This document shows positions 51,664-60,637 of a stretch of 64,000 nucleotides of DNA, piece after piece. Position 1 is the first letter of the stretch. The number at the start of each line of letters is the position of its first letter. Origin of the DNA: Clostridia bacterium (lineage in GTDB: Bacteria; Bacillota; Clostridia; Oscillospirales; Acutalibacteraceae); the NCBI GenBank assembly GCA_017397655.1, contig JAFQIG010000018.1, positions 1 through 64,000 on the forward strand, written 5' to 3'. The notes beneath the pieces are model-generated. The model was not told the DNA's origin, ran no database searches, and worked only from the letters and a program-made list of their open reading frames with translations. Both the position numbers and the translations under genes were made by a program.

Positions 51664-53511
51664 ATGTTTTATATTCCCTACAATTCCCGAAAAACTTATC
51701 ATAAAAATCCGTTTGGCGCCGTAGCCTGCGGTGAGGAAACTGTTTTCAGAATCATTCTTCAACGCAGTCTGTGTTGCCGTGCGGTATGGCTTGTCATTCA
51801 CCGTGACGGTGAAGCGGTTGAATATTTGCCTGCCACATGGGATTGTATGGAAAAAGAAAGCGAAGAATGGTGGAAAATCACCTACAGACCGAGCATCTGC
51901 GGTATTTATTGGTATCACTTTGAATACGATACCGATTACGGCAGGACTTCCGTAACGAATATCGGTAACGGCGTTGCAAAAATCACAAAAGACGGTACCG
52001 ATTGGCAGCTGACCGTTTATGACAAGGCAGTCCGTACACCCGACTGGATAAAGGGCGGCATAATGTACCAGATTTTTCCCGACAGATTCTTTTCTTCGGG
52101 TCAGAAAAAAGATAGTGTCCCCTCTGACCGTGTTATCCGTGATGACTGGGGAGTAGAGCCTATGTGGGAACCCGACCAAAGCGGCAGAATCAATAAATAT
52201 GACTTCTTCTGCGGTGACTTAAAGGGTATTGAGCAAAAGCTTCCTTACCTTTCCTCTTTGTCGGTCAACTGTATTTATCTCAATCCCATCTTTGAAGCCG
52301 CATCAAATCACCGTTACGATACTGCGGATTATGAAAAAATCGATCCGCTTCTCGGTGATGAAGAGGACTTTGAATCGCTTTGCAAATCCGCAGAAAAATA
52401 CAACATCCGTATTATTCTTGACGGAGTTTTCAGCCATACCGGTGCCGACAGCCGCTATTTCAACAAATGCGGTCGTTACGGTAATGACGGTGCATACAAC
52501 ACAAAAGAAAGTCGTTTTTTTGACTGGTATAAGTTCAGAAGCTGGCCTGACTCTTATGAGAGCTGGTGGGGAATCGATATTCTTCCCGAAGTGTGCGAAG
52601 AAACACCGTCATACATTGATTATATCGGCTCTGTCTGCGACAAGTGGATGCAAAAGGGTGCATCGGGCTGGAGACTCGACGTAGCAGATGAGCTTCCCGA
52701 CATTTTTCTTGAAAGCTTCTTTCACCGTGTAAAAAAGCAAAAGCCCGACGCTTTTGTCCTCGGTGAAGTGTGGGAGGATGCCACAAATAAAATCAGCTAC
52801 GGCCACAGGCGGAAATATCTGCTCGGCAATCAGATGGATTCCGTGATGAACTATCCGTTCGCAAACGCTGTTATGCGTTTTCTGACAACAGGCTCTGCCG
52901 AAAGCTTTATGGACAGAGTTTTGTCCGTACTTGAAAACTATCCTCCGCAAAGCATTCACACACTAATGAATCACATCGGAACCCACGACACCGCACGCGC
53001 TATAACCGCGCTTGCCGCAACCTCCTCTTACGACAGATCTGCATACAAAAACGGTTCGGGCAGACTTTCCGACAGCGAGTACCGCTTCGGAATTTCTCTG
53101 ATGAAATCTGCCGCTGTACTTCAGTTTACTCTGCCGGGAGTCCCCTGTATTTATTACGGAGACGAAGCAGGTATGCAGGGCGGAGAAGATCCGTTTAACC
53201 GCGGTTGCTTTCCGTGGGGTAACGAAAACACCGAACTTCTCTCTTTTTATCAAAAGCTCGGCAGCATCCGACGCAAAAATCCCTGCTTTACCGACGGAGA
53301 ATTTATTCCCGTATCCGGCATACTCGGATGTGTCGCATATGCAAGAAAAAAGAGTGGTAACGCCTGTCTTACCATCGTAAACAGAAACGAACATTCTATA
53401 GACTACCTTCTTCCCTTTGACTGGCAGTATCTGTCACACTCTCTCGGCGGAGAGCGCATTTCTTCCGACTGTATCCGTCTTGACGCTTGTTCCGCGACGA
53501 TACTGTACTGA
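51664..53511 (+). CDS. GH13 alpha-amylase/neopullulanase-like enzyme
   Basis: A 615-residue glycoside hydrolase family 13 enzyme. After an N-terminal beta domain (about residues 1-125) the barrel begins at GIMYQIFPDRF. DGVFSHTG, GWRLDVADE (nucleophile Asp339), VLGEVWED (acid/base Glu368) and GTHDT (Asp442) are the four GH13 regions. GGEDPFNRGCFPWG near the end fits the neopullulanase/maltogenic amylase/cyclomaltodextrinase group. There is no signal peptide, so it likely acts on imported maltodextrins, feeding glycogen phosphorylase. AAGGAGACTT precedes the ATG at 51664. Confidence 0.93.
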   Translation: MFYIPYNSRKTYHKNPFGAVACGEETVFRIILQRSLCCRAVWLVIHRDGEAVEYLPATWDCMEKESEEWWKITYRPSICGIYWYHFEYDTDYGRTSVTNIGNGVAKITKDGTDWQLTVYDKAVRTPDWIKGGIMYQIFPDRFFSSGQKKDSVPSDRVIRDDWGVEPMWEPDQSGRINKYDFFCGDLKGIEQKLPYLSSLSVNCIYLNPIFEAASNHRYDTADYEKIDPLLGDEEDFESLCKSAEKYNIRIILDGVFSHTGADSRYFNKCGRYGNDGAYNTKESRFFDWYKFRSWPDSYESWWGIDILPEVCEETPSYIDYIGSVCDKWMQKGASGWRLDVADELPDIFLESFFHRVKKQKPDAFVLGEVWEDATNKISYGHRRKYLLGNQMDSVMNYPFANAVMRFLTTGSAESFMDRVLSVLENYPPQSIHTLMNHIGTHDTARAITALAATSSYDRSAYKNGSGRLSDSEYRFGISLMKSAAVLQFTLPGVPCIYYGDEAGMQGGEDPFNRGCFPWGNENTELLSFYQKLGSIRRKNPCFTDGEFIPVSGILGCVAYARKKSGNACLTIVNRNEHSIDYLLPFDWQYLSHSLGGERISSDCIRLDACSATILY

Positions 53512-53556
53512 AATACAACGAAAGGAACTGACCGAAATTCGGTCTGATGAAAGACT

Positions 53557-54408
53557 ATGTTCAACAAGAATCACTCTTTTAAAACAGAACAGCAACAGCG
53601 AAAAGACCGCATAATAAGGTTTTTGATTGCAATAATCTGTTCGGCAGTCATTTTTCTGATTTTTTCGCTTGTATATATAATTGTCGGTGATCTTTCGGGC
53701 GGTTCGGATAAAGAAATTACCGAAACCTCAGTTGAATATACCGTAGAAATCAAGGATCAGTCCGGAGTCAAGAATCTGATGCTTTTCTGTACATCAAATG
53801 ACAAATCCTCTATGCGTTTTTTGTCGGTTGTTCAGATAAACTTTGATGACAACACATACACGATATGCTCGTTTTCGCCTAACGAAATGGTTAACGCCGG
53901 CGGCACCTTTGCTTCATTTTTTGAGCATTACCAATCAGGCGGAGCAAAGCAGCTTCAGACCGCCCTTGAAACACTCAACGGTATTGCCATTGACAAATAT
54001 ATCGGCTCTACCGACAAAGGCTTTAAAAACGCCATCAACTCCATGGGCCCCCTCATACTGTCATTTGACGAACAGATAAGCTACCGAAGCGAGGATTTTT
54101 CAATAGTCTTTATCGAAGGCGAGCAAAAAGTCCGTGGTGACGATCTTCTGAAATATCTTCGCTATTGCGGCGCATTGGGCGACGAGGGACTCCTGATGCA
54201 GTCACAGACCATAGGCATTATGTTCTCACAATATATCAACGAAAAGAACGTTTCCAGATGCGATAACCTTTATTCTTCTCTTATAAACGTCCTGTCAAGT
54301 GACATTTCCGTTCTGGATTTTAAAAAGTCAAAAAATATTTTCCGTTATCTTGAAGCAACGGAATTCCAGACAGACTGCATCGACTATTTCCGCGTAATCT
54401 CCTATTAA
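53557..54408 (+). CDS. LCP-like membrane protein lacking catalytic Arg/Asp
   Basis: A 283-residue protein with a basic N-terminus, one membrane helix (about residues 23-46) and an extracytoplasmic domain that resembles LytR-CpsA-Psr proteins. RFLSVVQINFDDNTYTICSF, the helix with FASFFEHYQSGGAKQLQTAL, and GIAIDKYIGSTDKGFKNAIN follow the LCP order. The LCP active-site SIPRDT block reads SFSPNEM, so the catalytic Arg and Asp are absent. It may bind lipid-linked polymers without transferring them. Only a weak ribosome binding site is present. It lies 45 bases after the amylase gene. Confidence 0.6.
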   Translation: MFNKNHSFKTEQQQRKDRIIRFLIAIICSAVIFLIFSLVYIIVGDLSGGSDKEITETSVEYTVEIKDQSGVKNLMLFCTSNDKSSMRFLSVVQINFDDNTYTICSFSPNEMVNAGGTFASFFEHYQSGGAKQLQTALETLNGIAIDKYIGSTDKGFKNAINSMGPLILSFDEQISYRSEDFSIVFIEGEQKVRGDDLLKYLRYCGALGDEGLLMQSQTIGIMFSQYINEKNVSRCDNLYSSLINVLSSDISVLDFKKSKNIFRYLEATEFQTDCIDYFRVISY

Positions 54409-54424
54409 TCGAAAGGATCGGCAT

Positions 54425-55582
54425 ATGAAAAAAAGATCAGGCATTCTTTGCATAATTCTTGCAGCATCAATACTGTTTTTGACAGCCTCATGTTCTCTTC
54501 GGACGCCGGGGCCGACCAAGGATTATTCAACCGAGGCAGTTGAGCTGTCATCAGGAGGACGTACCAAATATCATTTTTCCCTTTTAAATAATACGGAAAA
54601 ACACGCATACAACAACATACTTTCGTCCGTCAAGGATTTTGTTGAAAAGATTGAGATCCCCGTTCTGAGCGAAGAAAGCCTTAACAAGGTGTATTCGGCA
54701 ATTCTTTATGACAATCCTGATCTTTTCTTTCTCCAAAAAACCTGCTCTGCCGAAACCTATGCCGATGTCGCATACTTCAAGCCTCAGTACAGTATGAGTC
54801 TGAGCGATTACACGGCAATGATCGGAAAGTGTACGGCAGTCGCCGATGAGATTATCAAAAAAACCTCGGAATGCACCACCGATTTTGATAAAGAGCGTGT
54901 TGTTCACGATGAAATAATCTCTCTTTGTTCATATAGCGACAAGGACGATAACGCTTACAAAAATTCGATCTACGGTGTACTTGTTTACAGAAGTGCTTCT
55001 TGTGAAGGATACTCAAAAACCGCGAAATATCTCTTTGATCTTCTCGGTATCGAATCCTATGTCATAACAGGCTCGTCATACGGCCCTTCTGGCGAGACAC
55101 AGCCGCATATGTGGAATATCATAAACCTTGAAGGCAATTATTACCATCTTGATCTGACCTGGGACGATCCCGTTACCGAAAGCTCACTTCCGACAATCTT
55201 TTACACATACTTCAACGTTACCGACGAGGTTATCGGCAAAACGCACTTTGATTTTGACAACGCAAACCTTTGTCTGCAGACCGAAGGATACTTCTTCAAT
55301 CATACGGAAATGTCCTTTGAAAGCTTCGGCAGATCGGCAAAAGAAAAAGTGGCTTTGTTCGCCGCCGATATAATCAACAAAGGAAGTAACGGCTTCCAGA
55401 TATGCTTCAGCAGTGAATCCGCATTCAAAGAAGCTGCTGACAACCTTTTTGAAAAGCAGGAAATATACAACCTTCTTGAAAGCATCGAAAGTCTGTCTGC
55501 CGTAGACTTTGCTACCGACAGAGTATCGTATGTCCTGAGCGAGAATTACAATATAATCGAAGTCATCATAGAAACCGTTTAA
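54425..55582 (+). CDS. transglutaminase-like lipoprotein
   Basis: A 385-residue lipoprotein: signal peptide [19 protein letters not shown] and lipobox LTASC. The transglutaminase/protease-like domain has [16 protein letters not shown] (nucleophile Cys), QPHMWNII (His) and [11 protein letters not shown] (Asp), the catalytic triad of the superfamily. Upstream it has a helical region with [12 protein letters not shown]. It should act outside the membrane, on proteins or peptidoglycan peptides. AAAGGAT precedes the ATG. It follows the LCP-like gene by 16 bases; the pair suggests a cell-envelope role. Confidence 0.85.
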   Translation: MKKRSGILCIILAASILFLTASCSLRTPGPTKDYSTEAVELSSGGRTKYHFSLLNNTEKHAYNNILSSVKDFVEKIEIPVLSEESLNKVYSAILYDNPDLFFLQKTCSAETYADVAYFKPQYSMSLSDYTAMIGKCTAVADEIIKKTSECTTDFDKERVVHDEIISLCSYSDKDDNAYKNSIYGVLVYRSASCEGYSKTAKYLFDLLGIESYVITGSSYGPSGETQPHMWNIINLEGNYYHLDLTWDDPVTESSLPTIFYTYFNVTDEVIGKTHFDFDNANLCLQTEGYFFNHTEMSFESFGRSAKEKVALFAADIINKGSNGFQICFSSESAFKEAADNLFEKQEIYNLLESIESLSAVDFATDRVSYVLSENYNIIEVIIETV

Positions 55583-55598
55583 CAGAGGTGCAAATATT

Positions 55599-56156
55599 AT
55601 GGATTTGAAAAGAATTGAAGCGGCAGTACGTGAAATACTCATAGCCATCGGTGAGGATCCTGACAGGGAAGGTCTTGTCGAGACTCCTGCCCGTGTTGCA
55701 AGAATGTATGAAGAAATTTTTTCAGGACTTGAGGATAATCCCGAAAGACACCTTAAAATTTTTAACGAAGAAAACAATCACGAAATGGTCATTGTCCGTG
55801 ACATTCCGTTGTATTCAATGTGCGAGCATCATCTTATTCCCTTTATGGGCAAGGCGCATATTGCATATATTCCCGAAAACGGAAAAGTCATAGGACTGTC
55901 AAAGCTTGCAAGAATCGTTGACAGTTTTGCAAAGCGTCCCCAGCTTCAGGAAAGACTTACCGCACAGATAGCCGACTTTCTTTATGACAATCTCAGCCCG
56001 ATGGGAGTTGCCGTTGTAATCGAAGCACAGCATCTTTGTATGACGATGAGAGGTGCCCGTGCCGCAGGAAGCGAAACACGTACCTCCGCTTTGCGCGGCA
56101 ACATGCGAAGCGATGCCAAAACACGTGCAGAGGTTATGTCTCTTTTAAAGGAATAA
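55599..56156 (+). CDS. folE: GTP cyclohydrolase I
   Basis: A 185-residue zinc enzyme for the first step of folate synthesis (GTP to dihydroneopterin triphosphate). [25 protein letters not shown] (zinc Cys and His pair), [12 protein letters not shown] and [12 protein letters not shown] (third zinc ligand) are all present. Length is standard. AACAGAGGTG precedes the ATG. It heads the folate block folE, folP-folB, folK. Confidence 0.97.
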   Translation: MDLKRIEAAVREILIAIGEDPDREGLVETPARVARMYEEIFSGLEDNPERHLKIFNEENNHEMVIVRDIPLYSMCEHHLIPFMGKAHIAYIPENGKVIGLSKLARIVDSFAKRPQLQERLTAQIADFLYDNLSPMGVAVVIEAQHLCMTMRGARAAGSETRTSALRGNMRSDAKTRAEVMSLLKE

Positions 56157-56160
56157 AACC

Positions 56161-57363
56161 ATGAAAGAATTCAAAGGAAAAAACTTCTCATTTTCTTTGT
56201 CACAAAAAACACTCATCATGGGTATATTGAATGTGACAGAAGATTCCTTTTCCGACGGCGGTAAATACCTTGACTCGGAAAAAGCCGTTGCACACGCACT
56301 CGCAATGCAGAATGACGGTGCAGACATAATTGATATCGGTGCACAGTCAACTGCTCCCGACAGCAAAACAATCACCGCACAGGAAGAAATTGAAAGACTT
56401 GAAAAAGTGCTTCCGTCTGTAGTAAAAAAGCTGTCTGTTCCCGTTTCCGTTGATACGTACAATACGGAAACTGCACGCTACGCCATAGAAAACGGTGCTT
56501 CGGTCATCAACGATGTCAGCGGTGTTTTTAATCCAGATATGGCACGCCTTGTTTCTGAATCGGGCTGCGGATGGATAATCACGCACGGAGTCAGCTCTCG
56601 TGTCGAATCTCCGCTTACCGATATGGAGCTTATAAACAGCATCGCATCGTTTTTTGTTTCAACATCGGCATTGTGCCAAAGCTTTTCGATTGATAAAAGT
56701 CAGATTTGCTTTGATGTCGGAATAGGCTTCGGCAAAAGCCGTGACGGTGATTTTACCGTACTGAGGGAATTGAAAAGATTGGTTTCTCCCGAATATGCGA
56801 TGCTTGTCGGGACATCAAGAAAGCGTTTTATCGCCCATGCAAGCGGTGAAGCTTCGCCCGAAAAGCGTGTTTACGGTACCGTTGCGGCAAACACGGCAGC
56901 AATCGCTGCAGGTGCAGACATACTCAGAGTACACGATGTTGCAGAGGCTGTTCAGGGAGCAAGAGTTGCCGATGCAATTTACAGAACAGACAACAACGTC
57001 TTTGAAGGTATTATCCGCATCCGTGATCTTAAGATTTTTGCGTATCACGGAGTAAATCCCGAAGAAAAACAGTTCGGACAGAATTTTATAATTGATATAG
57101 ATGTTTATGCCGATTTCAGAAAAGCGTCGGACAGCGACAGCATTGACAGCACGATAAGCTATGCAAAGGTTGCAAAAACAATCCGCAGCGTTATGACAGA
57201 ACGCTCATACGATCTTATCGAAACAGCCGCTTCCGTTGTGACAGATGCTGTTTTTATGCAGTATCCTGCCGCTAACAGAATCCGACTTACGCTCAAAAAG
57301 CCCGATGCACCCATCAAAGCGGATTTTTCTTACGTCGCAGTTGAAATCGACAAATGCAGATAA
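56161..57363 (+). CDS. FolP-FolB fusion (dihydropteroate synthase + dihydroneopterin aldolase)
   Basis: A 400-residue bifunctional folate enzyme. Residues 1-275 are dihydropteroate synthase: MGILNVTEDSFSDGG, DIIDIGAQSTAPDS, INDVSG, DVGIGFGKS and GTSRKRF match the pterin and pABA loops. Residues 280-400 are dihydroneopterin aldolase: IRDLKIFAYHGVNPEEKQFGQ, SYDLIETAA and PDAPIKADF. Such fusions occur in several Clostridia. It begins five bases after folE. Confidence 0.93.
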   Translation: MKEFKGKNFSFSLSQKTLIMGILNVTEDSFSDGGKYLDSEKAVAHALAMQNDGADIIDIGAQSTAPDSKTITAQEEIERLEKVLPSVVKKLSVPVSVDTYNTETARYAIENGASVINDVSGVFNPDMARLVSESGCGWIITHGVSSRVESPLTDMELINSIASFFVSTSALCQSFSIDKSQICFDVGIGFGKSRDGDFTVLRELKRLVSPEYAMLVGTSRKRFIAHASGEASPEKRVYGTVAANTAAIAAGADILRVHDVAEAVQGARVADAIYRTDNNVFEGIIRIRDLKIFAYHGVNPEEKQFGQNFIIDIDVYADFRKASDSDSIDSTISYAKVAKTIRSVMTERSYDLIETAASVVTDAVFMQYPAANRIRLTLKKPDAPIKADFSYVAVEIDKCR

Positions 57364-57378
57364 AGGAAGGTATTTTTC

Positions 57379-57891
57379 ATGAGCAGAGCAGCAATAGGAC
57401 TGGGCACCAACATAGGCGACAGACTTTCCAATCTTCAGTTTGCCGTGGATTCTTTTTTACTTCTGCCCAAAACACAGGTACTGTCGGTATCCGAGGTATA
57501 CGAAACCGAGCCTGTCGGAGCAGTTACCGATCAGCCGAAATTTCTTAATGCCGTTTTACTTATCGAAACAGATCTTTCTCCGCTGACGGTGCTCGGAGCG
57601 TGTCTCGGAATCGAAGCCGCCGCAGGTCGCAAGCGTCTTGTCAAGGACGGTCCGAGAGTTCTTGATCTTGATCTTCTTTTTTACGAAAACGTTAAAAGCG
57701 AAACAGCCGAGCTGACACTTCCCCATCCGAGAATCATGCAACGTGCATTCGTTCTTGTGCCTCTTAACGACCTTTTCCCGTCGGGACGTGCACCGGGACT
57801 CAGCTTCGGCAGCGCATACAAAAATGCCGACAAGTCAGGCGTAACACCCACAAACCTTAAACTTCAGAGCAAGGAGAATATTTATGGTTAA
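57379..57891 (+). CDS. folK: HPPK, 6-hydroxymethyl-dihydropterin pyrophosphokinase
   Basis: A 170-residue kinase that activates hydroxymethyl-dihydropterin for dihydropteroate synthase. IGLGTNIGDRLSNL, SEVYETEPVG, FLNAV, GPRVLDLDLLFY and LPHPRIMQRAFVL are diagnostic (the two Asp in DLDLL bind magnesium). AAAGGAAGG precedes the ATG. It overlaps the flavin reductase gene by eight bases. Confidence 0.96.
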   Translation: MSRAAIGLGTNIGDRLSNLQFAVDSFLLLPKTQVLSVSEVYETEPVGAVTDQPKFLNAVLLIETDLSPLTVLGACLGIEAAAGRKRLVKDGPRVLDLDLLFYENVKSETAELTLPHPRIMQRAFVLVPLNDLFPSGRAPGLSFGSAYKNADKSGVTPTNLKLQSKENIYG

Positions 57892-58384
57892 AAATACAGA
57901 TATCCGTGAGATAAAAAAGAGTGCCGTTGAGCTTATCAGCGACAATTGGGCACTCGTTACTGCAGGAAAAAAGGATTCGTTTAATACAATGACCGTCAGC
58001 TGGGGCGGACTCGGAGAAATCTGGGGCAAGGATGCCGCATTTATCTTTATCCGTCCGCAAAGACACACTCTTAAATTCATCGACAGCGAAGAGATGTTTA
58101 CAATCTGCTTCTTTAAGGAGGAATACAAAAAAGCTCTTACCTTCTGCGGAAGAAACAGCGGTCGTGACGTTGACAAGGTCAAGGAAACAGGTCTGACTCC
58201 CGTTTTTCTTGACGATGCCGTTTACTTTGATGAGGCGTGCATCGTTCTTAAGTGTCGCAAAATGGCTCGCTATGACCTGTCCCCCGACGGATTCCTTGAC
58301 AGCGATATCGAAAGCAACTATTCAAACGGTGACTATCATAAGATGTTCATCGCAGAGATAGTCGAAACACTGGTAACAGATTAA
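57884..58384 (+). CDS. flavin reductase-like FMN-binding protein
   Basis: A 166-residue protein of the flavin-reductase (split-barrel FMN-binding) family. NTMTVSWGGLGEIWGKDAAF and VRPQRHT-type (here IRPQRHTLKF) with CGRNSGRDVDK match the FMN-binding region of this group. It probably binds FMN and passes electrons to an unknown acceptor. It overlaps folK by eight bases, which hints at co-expression with folate genes. There is no terminator before metK, which has its own promoter. Confidence 0.85.
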   Translation: MVKNTDIREIKKSAVELISDNWALVTAGKKDSFNTMTVSWGGLGEIWGKDAAFIFIRPQRHTLKFIDSEEMFTICFFKEEYKKALTFCGRNSGRDVDKVKETGLTPVFLDDAVYFDEACIVLKCRKMARYDLSPDGFLDSDIESNYSNGDYHKMFIAEIVETLVTD

Positions 58385-58397
58385 ATTGTATGTCCGG

Positions 58398-58426
58398 TTG
58401 ACTTTTATGTCATATCAAGCTATAAT
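58398..58426 (+). promoter_or_regulatory. promoter of metK
   Basis: TTGACT (58398-58403), 17 bases, TATAAT (58421-58426). The leader is only about 35 nt, so no SAM riboswitch is present. Confidence 0.85.
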
Positions 58427-58467
58427 AATTTATTAGATGTGGAATATTTGAAAAGAGGTTAAATTTT

Positions 58468-59655
58468 ATGGCTCACTATGTATTTACTTCAGAATCCGTA
58501 ACCTGCGGACATCCCGACAAGGTATGCGATCAGGTATCGGATGCTGTTCTTGACGCTATTCTCGCTCAGGACAAGCTGGGACGCGTTGCCTGCGAAACCT
58601 GCTGCACAACAGGTATGGTTCTTGTTATGGGCGAAATTACAACAACCGCTTCGGTTGATATTCAGAAAATTGCACGTAAAGTCGTCTGCGATATCGGTTA
58701 TGACAGTGCCGATGCAGGCTTTGACGGTAACACCTGTTCGGTACTCACTGTTCTTGACGAGCAGTCTGCCGACATAGATATGGGTGTCAGCAAATCTCTT
58801 GAGCTCAAAGGCGGTGAAGAGGACGATTATAACCTTCACGGTGCAGGCGATCAGGGTATGATGTTCGGATTTGCCTGTGACGAAACTCCCGAGCTTATGC
58901 CGATGCCGATCTCTTTCGCAAGAAAGATCACATCACGCCTGACAGAGCTTCGCCGAAACGGCACACTTTCCTATCTTCGTCCCGACGGAAAGAGTCAGGT
59001 CACCGTTGAGTATGACGAAAATCACAATCCCGTCAGAGTGGATACCGTTGTTGTTTCCACTCAGCACAGCGAGGATGTTTCTTTGGAAACAATCCGTGAG
59101 GATGTTATTGAAAAAATCATCAAGCCCTCCATTCCGTCAGAGCTTATTGACGAAAAGACTCTCTTCTATGTCAATCCGACAGGACGCTTTGTTATCGGCG
59201 GACCTCACGGTGACAGCGGACTTACCGGCAGAAAGATTATCGTTGATACATACGGCGGATACGCACGTCACGGTGGCGGAGCTTTCTCGGGCAAGGATCC
59301 GACAAAGGTTGACCGTTCTGCCGCATATGCAGCAAGATACGTTGCAAAGAATATCGTTGCCGCAGGTCTTGCCAAAAAGTGCGAAGTTGAGCTTGCCTAT
59401 GCTATCGGTGTTGCAAATCCCGTTTCCGTTACGGTAGAAACCTTCGGCACAGGCGCAGTCTCAACAGATATTATCGAAAAAGCTGTCAGAGAAGTATTTG
59501 ATCTTCGTCCTGCCGCAATCATTGCAAATCTTGACCTTCGCAGACCTATTTATTACGATCTTGCATCCAACGGTCATTTCGGCAGAACCGATGTTGATCT
59601 TACTTGGGAACGCACGGACAAAGCAGAGCTTCTCCGTGAAAAAACAGGTATATAA
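58468..59655 (+). CDS. metK: S-adenosylmethionine synthetase
   Basis: A 395-residue enzyme making SAM from methionine and [23 protein letters not shown] is the N-terminal signature, [18 protein letters not shown] the ATP motif, and [19 protein letters not shown] and [23 protein letters not shown] (as [16 protein letters not shown]) the metal and phosphate loops. AGAGG precedes the ATG. It complements the SAH-recycling pair at 45-47.5 kb. Confidence 0.98.
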   Translation: MAHYVFTSESVTCGHPDKVCDQVSDAVLDAILAQDKLGRVACETCCTTGMVLVMGEITTTASVDIQKIARKVVCDIGYDSADAGFDGNTCSVLTVLDEQSADIDMGVSKSLELKGGEEDDYNLHGAGDQGMMFGFACDETPELMPMPISFARKITSRLTELRRNGTLSYLRPDGKSQVTVEYDENHNPVRVDTVVVSTQHSEDVSLETIREDVIEKIIKPSIPSELIDEKTLFYVNPTGRFVIGGPHGDSGLTGRKIIVDTYGGYARHGGGAFSGKDPTKVDRSAAYAARYVAKNIVAAGLAKKCEVELAYAIGVANPVSVTVETFGTGAVSTDIIEKAVREVFDLRPAAIIANLDLRRPIYYDLASNGHFGRTDVDLTWERTDKAELLREKTGI

Positions 59656-59663
59656 AAACATAT

Positions 59664-59693
59664 GCGTGTCGATAAATCTCGACACGCTTTTTT
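59664..59693 (+). terminator. terminator of metK
   Basis: gcgtgtcga (59664-59672) pairs perfectly with tcgacacgc (59679-59687), then six T residues. Confidence 0.93.
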
Positions 59694-59710
59694 AGAAAAG
59701 AGGAAACACT

Positions 59711-60634
59711 ATGGACTTTATGGAAATCATCATCGAAACCGATGTAAAAAACATCGGAAAAGCCGAGGATATTGCCTGTATGGCGGCAAAGGGCGGTATC
59801 TATACCGAGGATTACAGTCACCTTGAGCAGGAAGCCCGTGAGATTGCAAGAATCGACCTTATCGACGAGGATCTTCTCAGAAAGGACAGAAGCAAGGCGC
59901 TGATTCACCTTTATGTTTCACCCGAAGAGAATCCTGCCGAAACAATCGCTTTTCTTACCGAAAGACTTAATTCAAATTCCATTGAACATACTATAAAAAG
60001 TGATATCTGTCGCAACGAGGATTGGGAAAACAACTGGAAAGCATATTTCAAGCCCATTCCCGTCGGTGAAAAGCTTTATATCAGACCCGAATGGATCGAA
60101 GATTACGATGCAGGCGACAGAGTTGTACTTAACATTGAACCGGGTGTTTCCTTCGGCACAGGCACTCACGAAACAACAAGGCTCTGTCTTGAAGTCATCG
60201 AAAAGCACATCGAAGGCAGAAAGACCTTCCTTGATGTCGGATGCGGTAGCGGTATTCTGTCGGTAGCCGCACTTCTTCTCGGAGCAGAATCTGCCGAAGC
60301 CGTAGACATTGATCCGCTTGCCGTTAAAATGGCAAAACAGAACGGTGATCTTAACGGCTTTGCTCCCCCTCAGTACAAAGTCATTGAAGGCAACCTTGCC
60401 GACAAGATAAACGGAAAGTTTGATCTTGTTGTTGCCAACATCGTTGCCGATGCAATTATGATGCTTTCAAAGGATATCCGACAGTTTATGAACCCCGATG
60501 CACTCTACATCACATCGGGAATCATTGATGTCCGTGAGCAGGAAATCCTTGATACCTTTGAACGTCTCGGATTCCAAATAATTGAAAGACACGAAAAGGG
60601 CGGTTGGCTCTGTTTCGTAACAAAAGCGGTGTAA
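59711..60634 (+). CDS. prmA: ribosomal protein L11 methyltransferase
   Basis: A 307-residue SAM-dependent methyltransferase that methylates ribosomal protein L11. The N-terminal substrate domain (about 1-110) precedes the Rossmann domain: EPGVSFGTGTHETTRLCLE, FLDVGCGSGILSVAA (SAM motif I) and VVANIVADAIMML (NPPY-like NI motif) are diagnostic. GAGGAAACACT precedes the ATG. It is followed three bases later by rqcH. Confidence 0.95.
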   Translation: MDFMEIIIETDVKNIGKAEDIACMAAKGGIYTEDYSHLEQEAREIARIDLIDEDLLRKDRSKALIHLYVSPEENPAETIAFLTERLNSNSIEHTIKSDICRNEDWENNWKAYFKPIPVGEKLYIRPEWIEDYDAGDRVVLNIEPGVSFGTGTHETTRLCLEVIEKHIEGRKTFLDVGCGSGILSVAALLLGAESAEAVDIDPLAVKMAKQNGDLNGFAPPQYKVIEGNLADKINGKFDLVVANIVADAIMMLSKDIRQFMNPDALYITSGIIDVREQEILDTFERLGFQIIERHEKGGWLCFVTKAV

Positions 60635-60637
60635 GCT

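Noticed and set aside
58427-58467. SAM riboswitch before metK
   Set aside because: The promoter leaves a leader of only about 35 nt, too short for any SAM riboswitch.
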